Assembly: GCF_000160875.1 (NCBI RefSeq) | Contig: NZ_GG700805.1 | Coordinates: 248,001 to 312,000 of the forward strand | DNA length: 64,000 nucleotides | Direction: 5' to 3' | Origin: Lactobacillus iners DSM 13335 | Lineage (GTDB): Bacteria; Bacillota; Bacilli; Lactobacillales; Lactobacillaceae | Program-made: the position numbers and the translations under genes | The notes under the pieces: model-generated | Database searches by the model: none | Told to the model about the DNA's origin: nothing | What the model saw: only the letters and a program-made list of their open reading frames with translations | Part shown: piece after piece, positions 56,826 through 64,000 of the stretch | Layout: each line of letters starts with the position of its first letter | Position numbering within the stretch: position 1 is the stretch's first letter

Positions 56826-57593
56826 TTGAAAATTAATCGAATCAATGAGAATGTAATTCGGGTCGAAATTAGTAATGATGAAATTGCTGAACATGGATTA
56901 AGTGTGTTGGACTTTATTAAGAGAACGGATAAGGTTCGTGATTTTTTGATGGGTATTGCTAAAGAAGTATATGGCAAAAATGATGATAATGATGAAGAAA
57001 AGCATGAGGAAGACTTAGTTAGCTTTGAAGTGATGCCTAGTTCTGAAGGATTAGCTATTAGGATTGTGCGCTCGCCTTTGAGTCGTGATCTGGATGAAGA
57101 TAATTCTGCAGATGATGAATCATCGTTTGTAGAAGATGATGATGACGAAGAAGAAAGTGAAGCGGATAGTCATTCTGGTTGCTATTATCGCAAATATCAT
57201 CCTGAAGAATTCGAAGATGAAAATGATGAAGACGAAGAAGAAGATGAAGATGATTCTACTGGTATGTTAGAAGATTTTCATCGAATTTATAGTTTTGCGG
57301 ATTTTGATGATTTAGTTGCTTTTATGGATGTTGTGCATGTTGCTGATCTGGCATCATCATTGTATTTCTTTGAAGGTAAATACTATTTACAGATGGAATT
57401 TATTGATGATCTAACATTATCCGAACCTCAACAAATCTGGGCTCTGGCTAATGAGTTTGGAACTCGTTTTGAAGCCAAGGGTTTTAGAGCTCGTCTTGTT
57501 AATGAAAAATTTGCTATGGTTAAGCATTATGGTATTTGTATTTATCGCCGAGATGCTATTAGTCAATTTAAAGAAAACTTTTTTGCTAAATAA
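56826..57593 (+). CDS. mecA: Adaptor protein MecA
   Basis: The product has 255 residues. The N-terminal target-binding domain begins MKINRINENVIRVEIS and includes HGLSVLDFIKR. A very acidic linker (about 90-155, long Asp/Glu runs) leads to the C-terminal ClpC-binding domain (about 160-255, YSFADFDDLVAFMDVV...LYFFEGKYYLQMEF). MecA delivers ComK in Bacillus, and ComX in streptococci, to ClpCP. The start is TTG 56826, seven bases after AGAGAGGTG. The GTG at 56817 lies inside that site. Confidence 0.92.
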   Translation: MKINRINENVIRVEISNDEIAEHGLSVLDFIKRTDKVRDFLMGIAKEVYGKNDDNDEEKHEEDLVSFEVMPSSEGLAIRIVRSPLSRDLDEDNSADDESSFVEDDDDEEESEADSHSGCYYRKYHPEEFEDENDEDEEEDEDDSTGMLEDFHRIYSFADFDDLVAFMDVVHVADLASSLYFFEGKYYLQMEFIDDLTLSEPQQIWALANEFGTRFEAKGFRARLVNEKFAMVKHYGICIYRRDAISQFKENFFAK

Positions 57594-57644
57594 AAAGTCT
57601 GTTGATAAATTTTTAAAACAAAATTTATTAGCAGGCTTTTTTTG
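57592..57644 (+). terminator. Probable terminator after mecA
   Basis: AAAAAGTCTGTTGATAAATTT pairs imperfectly with AATTTATTAGCAGGCTTTTTTT. Confidence 0.6.
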
Positions 57645-57670
57645 CGTATATAACAAATGGAGGTTTGTTT

Positions 57671-58540
57671 ATGTACGCTGCATTAGTCAATGAAAAATTA
57701 GTTACTGCTTATGAAGAATATAGCTTGTTGCCAAATTATCAGCAATTGAATACCAAAATTTATAGGTGTCCTCGTTGTAAAAAAAGAGTTATTTTAATTG
57801 TCTCACAAAGCAAAGCCCCATTTTTTAAACATTATAATGTCTCTCAAGGTAAAGGCGAAAAAGAAGAGCATGCACTAAGTAAGCAAATGCTATGTACCGC
57901 TTTGGTGGGTGCTGGATATCATGCTAAAATGGAGGTTAATTTGGCATATCGTCAATTGCGAGCCGATATTTTGATGCAAAATAGCATTAGCTTTGAAATT
58001 CAATGCTCACCGATTAGTGATATAGAATTCGATCATCGTCATAATTTATACGAAAAAATAGGTATTAAAGATGTTTGGGTGGTTGGACGTCGTCATTTTT
58101 TACATCAGCAATTGCGAGAATCACAGAAGAAATTTTTACGTTTTAATCAACAATGGGGTTGGTATTATTTAGAAATTAATCCCTACGAAGCTGACATATC
58201 TCTAAAGTATAATATCTTGCTTAGCCCCATTTCACGTAAGCTCAAATATCAAATAAAGAAATTTGAGCTTGATGACCTTGGAATAAGGAATTTTTTTAAT
58301 TTTATGCCTTATTTAAAACGATATTCTTTACCTGATGTACAGTTTCAAAGGCAATATTTACATAAAAAAATTCAACAAAAAACAGGATATGGTCTGCAAG
58401 TAGCTCAACTATTATATGAAAATAGAAAAAGCGTAGAAGATATACCAGTTGAGATCTTAACGCAATATTATTTGCCTAAGCAAAGTTGTCCATTAGTGCA
58501 ATACCTACAAAAAATAGCTGAAGATACAAAAACTAAGTAA
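57671..58540 (+). CDS. coiA: CoiA-like competence protein
   Basis: The product has 289 residues. It has an N-terminal zinc-finger-like CPRC (Cys33, Cys36), then HALSKQMLCTAL and a nuclease-like core RADILMQNSISFEIQCSPIS. The Asp and Glu-x-Gln there match the PD-(D/E)xK variant of CoiA. CoiA promotes recombination of incoming DNA during transformation. ATG 57671 follows GGAGG. Its 3' end overlaps the convergent yjbH by 8 bases. pepF, usual after coiA, is not here. Confidence 0.85.
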   Translation: MYAALVNEKLVTAYEEYSLLPNYQQLNTKIYRCPRCKKRVILIVSQSKAPFFKHYNVSQGKGEKEEHALSKQMLCTALVGAGYHAKMEVNLAYRQLRADILMQNSISFEIQCSPISDIEFDHRHNLYEKIGIKDVWVVGRRHFLHQQLRESQKKFLRFNQQWGWYYLEINPYEADISLKYNILLSPISRKLKYQIKKFELDDLGIRNFFNFMPYLKRYSLPDVQFQRQYLHKKIQQKTGYGLQVAQLLYENRKSVEDIPVEILTQYYLPKQSCPLVQYLQKIAEDTKTK

Positions 58541-59150
58541 TATTTTTTAAAACATGTAAACTAAGTGCTATTTTTTTATTTTGCTGCGGTTGCGGCTTTT
58601 GAAACATCTTTTTGAGACAATTAATTTCCAATTTGCCTTCAAATAAATAACCAGCTTCATCTTTAGCATAATTGTAAATAATTATAGTTGGTGTTACTTT
58701 AATATTGAATGTATTAATTAATTTTAAATCTTCATCAATGGACATATTGACATATTCAGATTGTCGCATCTCCTTGAAAGTTTTAGCTGAAATATCAAAA
58801 TTATTAATTAATTGTAAGACTAGTTCTTCAGAATATTTGCATTTTTGGATATTAACCATTTCTTGCAAATTGAGCACAAATTGTTTGGCAAGCTTATTGC
58901 CTTTGAGTAATTTGATCGAATGAAAATCTTTAATGGCATTAAAAGTATCGCCTGAAAATTGATTAAAAAGGTTAAGATCATAATTTCCCTTATTATTTTT
59001 AAGGGCATCGATAATACTTGGCATACTTGCCATGGGAATGAGATGATAATTATATTTTTTGTTATATTGTTGCATAGTATGAAAAGCAATTTTTTCGCAT
59101 TCGTGGCAGGTACCACCAATCGGGTTAACAAAAAAGAAGAGTTCAAACAT
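58533..59150 (-). CDS. yjbH: YjbH/SpxH-like adaptor, DsbA-family fold
   Basis: The product has 205 residues. It begins MFELFFFVNPIGGTC with the pair Cys15-His-Glu-Cys18 in a thioredoxin-like setting and has TPTIIIYN (the cis-Pro loop) near residue 155. There is no signal peptide, so it is cytosolic, as expected for YjbH, the adaptor that brings Spx to ClpXP. Synteny (spx, mecA, coiA, yjbH) matches Bacillus, which makes the call firmer than sequence alone. Confidence 0.78.
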   Translation of the reverse strand: MFELFFFVNPIGGTCHECEKIAFHTMQQYNKKYNYHLIPMASMPSIIDALKNNKGNYDLNLFNQFSGDTFNAIKDFHSIKLLKGNKLAKQFVLNLQEMVNIQKCKYSEELVLQLINNFDISAKTFKEMRQSEYVNMSIDEDLKLINTFNIKVTPTIIIYNYAKDEAGYLFEGKLEINCLKKMFQKPQPQQNKKIALSLHVLKNIT

Positions 59151-59214
59151 TTTAGTTCCTCCAACATGCTAATCTTACTTTATCAAAAAAGTTGGCAAAT
59201 GCAAAATTATTAAA

Positions 59215-59829
59215 CTATTTTTTGTGTAAATATGCTCTTTTGATTTTACTTTGGTTTATTTGATCGTCGTCATAAGTTAAATTGAATTGCTCTTTTAGTT
59301 GGTCCAAAACTTTTTGGATGGTAGCAGGATCAGGATTTTCAATTTCCATTTCATAGTCAGAATAACCATCTGGATAGCAAGTTTTGTCTAAAGTTAGTTC
59401 ACAATGATAAGGACCATCTAATAAAGTTCTATTAGTTTGGCTCCAAGTTTGTGGCTTTAATGTTGAGATCAATGTAGCATTATAATTTTGTTGCAAATAG
59501 TTAGCAATTTGTCCTGTAGCCATAATTTGTTGTGCTTGATTAACTAAATATTTAGCCTCAGCAAGGGTGAGGTCATCGTTGATTTCGATTACTTCTTGAA
59601 AATTATTTTGCTTTTTATGACTAGGATTAACTTTTAAAGTTTGTTCTGCGTGATCATGGTAAAGTCGGATGCGTAGACTGATAGCATCTTTTTTTAGTGT
59701 TTGTTGTTGATTATCAAAATAATAATTACTTTGCTCAAATTGGTTTTTGGGGGTAAAAGATGTAATTATTTGTTGATAAAGCTTTTGGCTCAGTAATATT
59801 TTTGATTCTATTTCAATATTTTTTGACAT
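59215..59829 (-). CDS. CYTH-domain phosphatase (YjbK-like)
   Basis: The product has 204 residues. The CYTH tunnel motif EIESK (ExExK) is at residues 6-10, followed by a ladder of charged strands (ISLRIRLY, EQTLKVNP, CELTLDKTCYPDGYSDYEMEIE). It is predicted to hydrolyse triphosphate compounds. The position beside relQ and nadK is conserved in Firmicutes. AGGAGG precedes the ATG. Confidence 0.85.
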   Translation of the reverse strand: MSKNIEIESKILLSQKLYQQIITSFTPKNQFEQSNYYFDNQQQTLKKDAISLRIRLYHDHAEQTLKVNPSHKKQNNFQEVIEINDDLTLAEAKYLVNQAQQIMATGQIANYLQQNYNATLISTLKPQTWSQTNRTLLDGPYHCELTLDKTCYPDGYSDYEMEIENPDPATIQKVLDQLKEQFNLTYDDDQINQSKIKRAYLHKK

Positions 59830-59906
59830 TATTTTATTCCTCCTGATTTAAACCTTGTACCTCTCTATGGTAGAATAATTTTGTTTGAAACGGAAAGGAA
59901 ATTTTG

Positions 59907-60533
59907 ATGCAAGATTGGGATTTGTTTTTATGGCCATATCGTGAAGCTGTTTCAGAATTAAAAATCAAGTTGCGAGCTTTGCGTGAAAGCTATTTAATTA
60001 AAGGAGAACATTCGCCGATTGAATTTGTGGTAGGTAGGGTAAAGACGGTTGATTCTATTAAGGAAAAAATGGAACGCCGAGTAATTCCTTCTGATGTAAT
60101 TGAAACAGACATGCAAGATATTGCAGGCATACGGATTATGTGTCAATTTGTTGATGACATTTATCAAGTAGTAGAGCTGCTTCACAATAGACATGATATG
60201 CATGTCATTGAGGAAAGAGATTATATTCAGAATGCTAAGCCGTCAGGATATCGCTCTTATCATATGGTGATTGAGTACACTCTATTTTTACCAGATGGAC
60301 CCAAGAATGTAATAGCTGAAATTCAAATTAGAACTTTAGCTATGAATTTTTGGGCGACTGTTGAACATACTTTGAACTATAAATATCAAGGTAAATATCC
60401 AGATGATGTGTCTAAACGGTTGAAGTCAGCGGCCGAGGCGGCATATCAGTTGGATGAAGAAATGTCATCAATTAAAGAAGAAGTTAGAGAAGCACAAAGA
60501 ATTTTTACACAGACAAAAGGAAAAGAACAATGA
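59907..60533 (+). CDS. relQ: Small alarmone synthetase RelQ
   Basis: The product has 208 residues and consists of a (p)ppGpp synthetase domain without a hydrolase. Motifs are VVGRVKTVDSIKEKM, DIAGIRIMCQF, KPSGYRSYHMVIEY and AEIQIRTLAMNFWATVEH, the RelA/SpoT synthetase set. Acting alone as a tetramer, such enzymes tune growth under envelope stress. ATG 59907 follows AAAGGAA. The stop overlaps the nadK start (ATGA). Confidence 0.93.
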   Translation: MQDWDLFLWPYREAVSELKIKLRALRESYLIKGEHSPIEFVVGRVKTVDSIKEKMERRVIPSDVIETDMQDIAGIRIMCQFVDDIYQVVELLHNRHDMHVIEERDYIQNAKPSGYRSYHMVIEYTLFLPDGPKNVIAEIQIRTLAMNFWATVEHTLNYKYQGKYPDDVSKRLKSAAEAAYQLDEEMSSIKEEVREAQRIFTQTKGKEQ

Positions 60534-61339
60534 TGAAAGTAGCAATTGTTGGTAATGAACAAGTTAAAACACAAGCAGTAGTTAAGAGTTTAAAGCGACT
60601 TTTATCTCAAAAGCAAATAGATATAGATGTTGAAAATCCAGATGTTGTTTTGACAGTTGGTGGGGATGGTACCTTAATTTCTGCTTTCCATAAGTATGAG
60701 AATTTATTGGATCAAGTGAGATTTATAGGAATACATACAGGTCACTTAGGTTTTTATACCGATTGGCGTAATTTTGAAATCGATAAATTAGTAGAAAATT
60801 TGGCAGATAAGCAACCATCTACAGCTTCATATCCCTTACTTGAATTATTGATTACAGATAAGGATCATCATAAAGAGAAATTATTGGCAATTAATGAAGC
60901 TACGATAAAGCGACTGTCTAAGACTTTGAAAGCTGATGTTTATATTCGAGATCAATTCTTTGAAAGTTTTAAAGGTGATGGCTTATGTGTTTCTACTCCT
61001 ACTGGATCGACTGCTTATAGTAAATCATTGGGTGGTGCTGTCATTCATCCTCGTTTAAAAGCTTTACAAATGACGGAGATTGCTTCAATTAATAATCGGG
61101 TATTTAGAACATTATCTTCACCGATTGTGATTTCACCTGATGAATGGATTACTATTAAACCTGAGATTAATGATGATGATCCATGCGTTATCACTGTAGA
61201 TGGCAATAAGTATAATCATTCGCACATTGAAAAAATAGAATATCGTATTTCTCAGCATGTAATTCGTTTTGATAAATTTCAGCATACACATTTTTGGAAT
61301 AGGGTCGAAGATGCCTTCATTGGACATGAGCATGACTAA
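60530..61339 (+). CDS. nadK: NAD kinase
   Basis: The product has 269 residues and makes NADP from NAD. GGDGTLISAFHKY holds the kinase aspartate, and the NE-containing AINEATIKR and TPTGSTAYSKSLGGAVIHP segments complete the active site. It overlaps relQ by four bases and rluD by eight, forming a coupled trio. Confidence 0.95.
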   Translation: MMKVAIVGNEQVKTQAVVKSLKRLLSQKQIDIDVENPDVVLTVGGDGTLISAFHKYENLLDQVRFIGIHTGHLGFYTDWRNFEIDKLVENLADKQPSTASYPLLELLITDKDHHKEKLLAINEATIKRLSKTLKADVYIRDQFFESFKGDGLCVSTPTGSTAYSKSLGGAVIHPRLKALQMTEIASINNRVFRTLSSPIVISPDEWITIKPEINDDDPCVITVDGNKYNHSHIEKIEYRISQHVIRFDKFQHTHFWNRVEDAFIGHEHD

Positions 61340-62234
61340 AAATGCTAATTTTTACAAACTCGTTTATCGTGAAAAGCGGCCACAAAAAGTAGCCGATTTT
61401 TTGTTGACTAAAGGATTTTCTAAACGATCTTTAATTAATTGTCGGCATCGTGGCGGTAATGTGCTGGTTAATCATCGCAGAAGATATAATAATTATTTAT
61501 TACATGATGGAGATGAAGTGATTTTTATTTTGGGAAATGAAAAACCAAATGCGACACTTAAATTCTCTAACTTACCAATTACAATTGTTCAAGAAACAGC
61601 GAATTATTTGATAGTTAATAAAGAAGCTGATTTGTTAACTATTCCTTCCAAGAATGAGGATAATGATTCAGTGGTTGGGCGTTTATTACATTATCTAAAT
61701 CCAGATGCTCTGATTAAAATTAAGCCGCATATTATTACTCGCTTGGATCGAGATACTTCTGGTTTAGTTTTAGTAGGTAAAAATGCAGTTGCACATGCAC
61801 GTTTTAATGTTAGTGATAAGCAACGGACAATCAAAAAATATCATGCTATTGTTCATGGCAATTTTTCGCCGAGTCAATTACAAGGAGTCATTGATGCTCC
61901 AATTGGCAAAAAAGATGATCCAGTTAAAAGGTACATCATGGAGGGCGGCAAAGAGTCAGTTACTAAATATCGGGTAATTAAACAAATTGCAGGTGCTAGT
62001 TTAGTCGAATTGCAATTATTGACAGGACGAACGCATCAAATAAGGGTTCACATGCAATATTTAGGACATCCATTATTTGGTGATCACTTATATGGTGTGG
62101 AGGATGATTTTCATAGACAGGCTTTGCATTGCTTTTTATTAGCCTTTGATGATCCTTTGGAACATAAACGAATTGAAGTTCAGATTGCTGATCCAGCTGA
62201 TATGGTGCAGTTGTGGCAAAAATTAAGCAAATAA
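61332..62234 (+). CDS. rluD: RluD-type 23S rRNA pseudouridine synthase
   Basis: The product is about 300 residues. An N-terminal S4-like part (REKRPQKVADFLLTKGFSKRSLIN) precedes the synthase core with HIITRLDRDTSGLVLVGKN (catalytic Asp) and LLTGRTHQIRVHMQYLGHPLFGD. The start at ATG 61332 overlaps the nadK end. The ATG at 61326 is an alternative, and neither has a clear ribosome site, in line with translational coupling. A terminator follows. Confidence 0.9.
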   Translation: MTKNANFYKLVYREKRPQKVADFLLTKGFSKRSLINCRHRGGNVLVNHRRRYNNYLLHDGDEVIFILGNEKPNATLKFSNLPITIVQETANYLIVNKEADLLTIPSKNEDNDSVVGRLLHYLNPDALIKIKPHIITRLDRDTSGLVLVGKNAVAHARFNVSDKQRTIKKYHAIVHGNFSPSQLQGVIDAPIGKKDDPVKRYIMEGGKESVTKYRVIKQIAGASLVELQLLTGRTHQIRVHMQYLGHPLFGDHLYGVEDDFHRQALHCFLLAFDDPLEHKRIEVQIADPADMVQLWQKLSK

Positions 62235-62272
62235 AAATACTATTTCTTTAAAGTAGAAATAGTATTTTTTTA
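62233..62272. terminator. Bidirectional terminator between rluD and uppP
   Basis: AAAAATACTATTTC (62233-62246) pairs perfectly with GAAATAGTATTTTT (62256-62269), A and T runs on both sides. Confidence 0.88.
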
Positions 62273-62273
62273 C

Positions 62274-63107
62274 TTAAATTAAGTGGCTAAGACCAGCTAG
62301 AATAACAATAATTCCTAAAGCAATGCGATACCAACCAAAGGATTTAAAATTGTGATTCTTAATAAATTTCAATAATAACTTGATTGATGCATAAGCAACT
62401 AAAAATGATACTAACATACCAACTAATAAAATGATTAGTTGATCACCGTGAAAGCTATGACCTTTGGCAAAGAATTTAATTAATTTTAGTAATGATGCTC
62501 CAAACATAGTTGGAATTGCTAAGAAAAATGAAAACTCAGTCGAAACATACCGAGATGCTCCTAACAATAAAGCACCTAAAATTGTTGCTCCAGAACGAGA
62601 TGTCCCCGGAATCAGTGATAAAACTTGAAAACAACCAATTAATATAGCCATTTGATAGCTTAAACTACCTAATTTAGTGATATTTGCTTGATTATGCTGA
62701 CAGTAATTTTCTAATAAAATGAATAAAATACCATATACAATCAATGTGCTAGCAATTACTGGCCAAGTCGACATATGTGCTTCTAACCAATCATTTAGTG
62801 GTAAACCAATTACAGCAGCAGGGATGACTGCCACGACTACTTTAAACCATAGATTCCAAGTTTCTTTTCTTTTTTGTTTATTTTTATTTTTTGAAAAAGG
62901 ATTTAGCTTATCAAAATAAATTAAGATAACACTTAAGATGGCTCCTAATTGAATTACCACCATAAACATATTTATAAAAGAAGAAGGTTGGTTGAGTTTT
63001 ACTAAATAATCTGCCAAATAAAGGTGACCTGTAGAAGAAATAGGTAAAAATTCTGTAATTCCTTCAATTATTCCTAAAATAATAGCTTTAACAATATCGA
63101 TTAACAT
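62274..63107 (-). CDS. uppP: Undecaprenyl-diphosphatase (BacA/UppP)
   Basis: The product is 277 residues with about eight helices. It recycles undecaprenyl pyrophosphate, the lipid carrier for wall polymers, and gives bacitracin tolerance. The two family motifs are [18 protein letters not shown] (12-29) and [20 protein letters not shown] (about 163-182). AGGAGA, lying within the end of the upstream gene, precedes the ATG. It is probably co-transcribed with the lactonase-like gene. Confidence 0.95.
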   Translation of the reverse strand: MLIDIVKAIILGIIEGITEFLPISSTGHLYLADYLVKLNQPSSFINMFMVVIQLGAILSVILIYFDKLNPFSKNKNKQKRKETWNLWFKVVVAVIPAAVIGLPLNDWLEAHMSTWPVIASTLIVYGILFILLENYCQHNQANITKLGSLSYQMAILIGCFQVLSLIPGTSRSGATILGALLLGASRYVSTEFSFFLAIPTMFGASLLKLIKFFAKGHSFHGDQLIILLVGMLVSFLVAYASIKLLLKFIKNHNFKSFGWYRIALGIIVILAGLSHLI

Positions 63108-63115
63108 AATATCTC

Positions 63116-64000
63116 CTAGTCCAAAATTATAACTCGTGTAGGTTCAGGCACATAAAAATCTTTTTGAATGGGAACTAGTGTGCCTAATTTTTGGTTACGC
63201 TTGTATAGTGTAGCATTATTTGAGTTTTGGTTGGCAACAATTAGTAAATTTTGTTGACTATTAAAATTGAAATCACGTGGAAAAGCTCCATAGACGGGAA
63301 TTCGCTGGATTAAATCTAAGTGATGATTTGCTAGAATTCGATAAATCGCAATTGAATCATGTCCACGATTAGTAACATAAAGGAATTTATCATCATTACT
63401 AATTCGAATCGCCGCTGCCCCATTATGCTCGCTGTATGATTCTGGAATAGTTTTGACACTGTCAATTTCAGCAAAATTCCAATTAGTTTCATCAATTTGA
63501 ATTACATTAACTTTACTTGATAATTCGCCCACTACATACATATAGTGCCCATCAACTGAAAATCGCACATGACGTGTACCAAAGCCAGCTTCCATTTGAT
63601 AATTGGCTACGTGCTTTAATTGCTGACCATCAAAGGTGTAAAAGTCTAAGCGATCCAAACCTAAATCGCAAGAAACAAGATTTCCCTGAGGAGTTTGATT
63701 AAAAAAGTGAGGATGAGCAGCATCTTGCTCTTTTAATTTGCCCTGACCAGTATGTTGACAGGAGCTAATAAATTGTAGATGTCCTTGTTCGTCATATTGG
63801 AAGATAGACAAGGTACCTAGATGATAATTAGCGGTGTAGATGAGTTTTTTATTTTTGCTTAAAGCAAGATAGCACGGTGCAGCACCTGGATGATAAAATG
63901 CATCTATTTGGACATAATTTTGACCAATTAAGCGATAACTAGCAATACCAGCTTGATTATCATTTTGCGAAATAGTAAATAATAAAGATCCGTCCGTTTG
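63116..64000 (-). CDS. Lactonase-family beta-propeller protein, 5' end beyond the window
   Basis: Reading leftwards from the window edge, the frame is open over 294 codons with no start, so the gene is partial at its 5' end. Repeated propeller strands are visible: [60 protein letters not shown] and [19 protein letters not shown]. This is the YbhE/6-phosphogluconolactonase-like family. The activity in lactobacilli is usually only inferred. The internal TTG at 63811 is not the real start. uppP follows after eight bases. Confidence 0.85.
   Translation of the reverse strand, partial: QTDGSLLFTISQNDNQAGIASYRLIGQNYVQIDAFYHPGAAPCYLALSKNKKLIYTANYHLGTLSIFQYDEQGHLQFISSCQHTGQGKLKEQDAAHPHFFNQTPQGNLVSCDLGLDRLDFYTFDGQQLKHVANYQMEAGFGTRHVRFSVDGHYMYVVGELSSKVNVIQIDETNWNFAEIDSVKTIPESYSEHNGAAAIRISNDDKFLYVTNRGHDSIAIYRILANHHLDLIQRIPVYGAFPRDFNFNSQQNLLIVANQNSNNATLYKRNQKLGTLVPIQKDFYVPEPTRVIILD

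Overview
The window is a stretch of low-GC Firmicutes chromosome. It most likely comes from Lactobacillus sensu stricto (the L. delbrueckii / L. jensenii / L. gasseri side of the genus). The reasons are the AT-rich, AAGGAG-type gene starts, the order pth-mfd-rqcP-divIC-yabR-tilS-ftsH-dusB-lysS, clpC next to rpoBC with an RNA leader that looks like the lacto-rpoB motif, an L-lactate dehydrogenase, YSIRK signal peptides, and S-layer-type (SLAP-like) C-terminal domains. The species cannot be fixed from the sequence alone.

Region 1-6.5 kb is accessory. It holds a copper-responsive copYB operon flanked by what look like insertion-sequence ends. Next come wrecked genes: an Xre-type regulator with a one-base frameshift, joined to a fragment of an OLD-like ATPase that carries a premature stop. 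A short unrecognised ORF follows. The region ends with an apparently complete Type II restriction-modification pair closely resembling HhaI (predicted target GCGC), arranged convergently.

Region 6.6-46.3 kb is mostly housekeeping: a probable oligosaccharide MFS transporter with a cre site and a LacI-type operator, rpmE2, murF-cshA, acpS-alr, a CBS/ACT protein, ldh, the pth-to-lysS block (hpt and hslO, usual in this block, are not here), two tRNAs, a probable vitamin B6 kinase plus ECF S-component pair, an aminotransferase, clpC, rpoB-rpoC, coaBC, a HAD phosphatase, a zinc/manganese-type ABC pair, an M20 amidohydrolase and kup.

Region 46.4-54.1 kb is a cell-envelope cluster: a DUF1659/DUF2922 pair, a GH73 glucosaminidase and GH25 muramidase in one operon, and two YSIRK-secreted proteins ending in SLAP-like domains. 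One of the two has 25 perfect-length copies of a 24-bp repeat. A GAAC-N4-GTTC (SOS-box-like) site precedes the glucosaminidase. A copy of the palindrome that serves as the cop box at copY lies in the leader of the repeat protein.

Region 54.2-64 kb is a competence and stress-proteolysis neighbourhood: a ComK-like protein, a SigH/ComX-like sigma factor, Spx, MecA, CoiA and YjbH, together with clpC elsewhere in the window. It is followed by the yjbK-yjbM-yjbN-yjbO block (CYTH phosphatase, RelQ, NadK, RluD), then uppP and a lactonase-family gene that runs off the right edge. A truncated aroD sits between the ComK-like and ComX-like genes.
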